From: an uncultured Prevotellaceae bacterium
Lineage (GTDB): Bacteria; Bacteroidota; Bacteroidia; Bacteroidales; Bacteroidaceae
Direction: 5' to 3'
DNA: 64,000 bases
NCBI GenBank assembly: GCA_902776685.1
Contig: CACYRB010000004.1
Span: 1 to 64,000 of the forward strand
A program made the translations under genes and the position numbers. The stretch's first letter is position 1, and each line of letters opens with the position of its first letter. The notes below the pieces were generated by a model. The model ran no database searches. It had not been told where the DNA came from and saw nothing but the letters and a program-made list of their open reading frames with translations. Shown in pieces: positions 61,993 to 64,000 of this stretch.

Positions 61993-64000
61993 TTACTTAA
62001 GGACCACTTTCTTGCCATTTATTATGTATATTCCAGGCTGCAGGTCTTTTGCAGAGTGGGCTACTCGGCGTCCTTGCAGGTCGTAAACCGCAGGGTCATT
62101 ATGCATTATGCATTCTTCATTATGCATTGTGCTGATGCCTGTGGGAGTGGTTTGGCCTTCGAGGACAACGGGTAGGTTCTTCTCCTTGGCGGCTTCGGGA
62201 GTGTTGGCCATGAAGTAAGCACGGAAGGGACTGACGTCGGTAGCGTCGGCAACGGCCTCAAACTTCTTACCGTCGGAGCTCAGCGTGTAGATGCTGCTGG
62301 AGTTGACGGGTGAGTAGGTACCCAGGTACTTGTAGTAGGAGCTGTAGGTAGAGACAAACTGCTGTGCCTCTACGGCAGCATCCTGAGCCGAGAAGGTCAG
62401 TTCCTGCTTTTTGGCATCGTAGCCGATGAGGTAGGGGCGGTTAGCCACCATCTTCTCAATCGGACTGAAGTAGAGCTGGGTGCCGCTGATGGCAGTAAAG
62501 TCCTTGATGAGCAGTTGCTGGTCGCTGCTGCTCTTCTTCCAGTTGAGCACGTTTCCGCCCTCGTCGGTCACGGTCTGCGGTGCGAAGGGCAGCACGAGCG
62601 TGCTCCATGCCAGACCGTTCTCGCTGGTAGTCGCCCCGGCCGTGCCTGCTGTGGGCACAGTCTCGTCGCTACCCAAGTGGCGCGTGTAGCTGATGTTGTC
62701 GGCCGTGAAGTCTTTTCCGACGATGAAGGGATAGCTGTCGTCGATGACGATATTCTCGGCCTTGTTGCCATAGACGAAGTTCTTTATGCCCTTGATGTCG
62801 TATCCGTTCAAGACGCGAGATGAGATGACGGCGTTCTGGTCGAGATAGACGAGCAGGTTGGGGTTGATGTCGCCGTCGAACGACATGTTCACAGGTGTTG
62901 TCACCGAGTAGATGGGCAGATAGACGGCAGCCATGTCGCTTGTCACCTTGAACGACGACGCCTTTGCTGCACCTTCGCGCGTTCCGTTGTTGAGCCAATA
63001 CTGTATGCCGCCGCTTTTGGTGACGTACTTGCCCGACACCAGTTCGTTGCGTCCGTCCGCCTCGGTGTGGTAGTTGTATTCGTAGTTCCACTCCAGGTTG
63101 TCGTAGGTGAAGTAAACGATGGTGTCCTTGTGAGCTGGAAGGTTGATGGTCATGTTTTGCTCGCGCAGGCTGGGCGACCATCCGTAGTGCCAGAGCGACG
63201 ACTTCACGTTGCCGTTGTAGGGCACGTCGGTGCGGTTCCTGATGGTCACCTTGATGCGCATCTCGTTGGTGTAGAGCATCGAGTTTCCGTTTTCAGAAAC
63301 CGTCTTGTTCAATAGCTGTTGCTGCACGATGACGGTCGTGGGAGTTGTTTCCTCCACGTTTATCGTGGTCTTGAAGAATCCGCTTGTCACGCCCTCCTTG
63401 CCTTGGTTCTGCGTGAGCAGGAACGTGTGGTTTCCAGCCGACGGCGTATAAGTGAAGTAGATGTCCATCGTAGCACCCGAGGGGATGTAGATGGTGTTAC
63501 CCGACACACGTTTGCCGTCCACACAGAGATAAGTGTCGCTGTAGTAGTCGCCGCCGTTGTTGGTGATGTTCGCCCTGATGCGCAGCTGCTTGCCGTAGGT
63601 CACCTTGCCCACCATCTCGAAGTCGTTCACCTGCAAGTCGAGACCGCTCTTGGGCACCGTGCTCACCTTCATCGTGTAGTCGTTCACCTCGAGGATGGCA
63701 TACACCGCCTCGTTGTCGACAGCCGACCCCCACACCGTCTCACCGTTCACGCGGCAGCGGGCGCGCATCCTGTACGTACCGTTAGCCACGTTCCTGAAGC
63801 TCGCCGAGAAGTCCTTCGAGATGCTCGCATTGGCACCCATCTCAATCTTGTAGTTGGCAAAAATCTCGTTATTACCGTTCTTCACCAGGTTGCCCTCCTC
63901 GTCGTAGAGCGAGATGCCCAGGTCGTAGGTCTTCGCCTCGTTCACCTCGTTCTTCAGTCTGATGTTAAACTTCGGCGCAAAGATACCCGTCAGCTTCGCA
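61993..64000 (-). CDS. Surface protein with Prevotella C-terminal tail, 5' end outside window
   Basis: At least 668 residues; the frame stays open to the window edge (KLTGIFAPKFNIRLKNEVNEAK...), so the start and any enzymatic domain lie outside. The visible part has repeated beta-sandwich-like regions (YDLGISLYDEEGNLVKNG; LRIRANITNNGGDYYSDTYL) resembling the extracellular beta domains of secreted Prevotella proteins. There is then a segment with WSTLVLPFAPQTVTDEGG, and a tail VYDLQGRRVAHSAKDLQPG. The linker before the tail contains MHNEECIMHND, identical in DNA over 34 nt to the GH38 gene linker. Function unknown. Confidence 0.8.
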   Translation of the reverse strand, partial: AKLTGIFAPKFNIRLKNEVNEAKTYDLGISLYDEEGNLVKNGNNEIFANYKIEMGANASISKDFSASFRNVANGTYRMRARCRVNGETVWGSAVDNEAVYAILEVNDYTMKVSTVPKSGLDLQVNDFEMVGKVTYGKQLRIRANITNNGGDYYSDTYLCVDGKRVSGNTIYIPSGATMDIYFTYTPSAGNHTFLLTQNQGKEGVTSGFFKTTINVEETTPTTVIVQQQLLNKTVSENGNSMLYTNEMRIKVTIRNRTDVPYNGNVKSSLWHYGWSPSLREQNMTINLPAHKDTIVYFTYDNLEWNYEYNYHTEADGRNELVSGKYVTKSGGIQYWLNNGTREGAAKASSFKVTSDMAAVYLPIYSVTTPVNMSFDGDINPNLLVYLDQNAVISSRVLNGYDIKGIKNFVYGNKAENIVIDDSYPFIVGKDFTADNISYTRHLGSDETVPTAGTAGATTSENGLAWSTLVLPFAPQTVTDEGGNVLNWKKSSSDQQLLIKDFTAISGTQLYFSPIEKMVANRPYLIGYDAKKQELTFSAQDAAVEAQQFVSTYSSYYKYLGTYSPVNSSSIYTLSSDGKKFEAVADATDVSPFRAYFMANTPEAAKEKNLPVVLEGQTTPTGISTMHNEECIMHNDPAVYDLQGRRVAHSAKDLQPGIYIINGKKVVLK

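Overview
The window looks like a chromosome segment of a Prevotella-type bacterium (Bacteroidales, Prevotellaceae). The evidence is direct: many promoters fit the Bacteroidetes TTTG / TAnnTTTG pattern; there is a SusC/SusD pair; secreted enzymes end in type IX secretion (T9SS) or Prevotella-type C-terminal tails (DLQGRR...GIYIVNGKK); and intergenic regions are full of short palindromic and simple-sequence repeats. The species cannot be fixed from this sequence alone. No tRNA, rRNA or CRISPR array was seen.

Layout. (1) 101-5173: housekeeping block with metG, a one-helix small protein, a YitT-family membrane protein and an RluA-family pseudouridine synthase with a long N-terminal extension. (2) 5392-11915: GH127-like secreted beta-L-arabinofuranosidase, PafA-like phosphatase, WG-repeat protein and FucP-type sugar MFS transporter. 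These are separated by palindromic repeats and two copies of a small MITE-like element with 22-bp inverted ends and 8-bp target duplications. (3) 12093-38647: a 26-kb surface-polysaccharide (capsule or O-antigen type) operon, plus strand, starting from one clear promoter. It encodes nucleotide-sugar synthesis (UDP-GlcNAc 4-epimerase and UDP-HexNAc dehydrogenase; WecB and WecC for UDP-ManNAcA; a TarI/SDR fusion likely making CDP-ribitol), a Wzx flippase, a Wzy-like polymerase, an acyltransferase, glycosyltransferases, an ATP-grasp protein, a PaaK/CapK-like ligase, an F420-hydrogenase-beta-like ferredoxin, a pyruvyl transferase and two WecG/TagA/CpsF transferases. Much of 14.7-28.3 kb is clearly AT-rich compared with the flanks. 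(4) 38751-41910: tandem secreted alpha/beta hydrolases on the minus strand. (5) 42382-61860: a polysaccharide-utilisation locus (PUL) for alpha-mannan: DUF6377 membrane regulator, GH38, GLUG beta-helix surface protein, SusC, SusD and GH76. A convergent, 5'-truncated surface protein follows to the window end.

The most interesting signal is inside the polysaccharide operon. Two AAA-ATPase/DUF4143 genes lie antisense to the operon, each inserted just inside the 5' end of a nucleotide-sugar gene (wecC and wecB). In each case a 12- to 23-codon 5' fragment of the target remains on the left, abutting the ATPase stop codon, and an intact copy lies to the right. The two copies differ only at synonymous positions (2 of 2 and 4 of 4), suggesting recombination between functional alleles rather than simple duplication and decay. 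Both ATPases keep a Walker A motif and a D...ExK nuclease-like motif, and both promoters carry private short repeats (a 3 x 23-bp array; two dyads). A third place in the operon has a serine-acetyltransferase-like 5' fragment followed by a 22-bp-period array and no ATPase, which may be the scar of a lost cassette.

A second theme is intergenic repeat families found in frame inside coding regions, mostly in the linker before C-terminal sorting tails. A possible structured small RNA with its own promoter-like box lies ahead of the mannan PUL.
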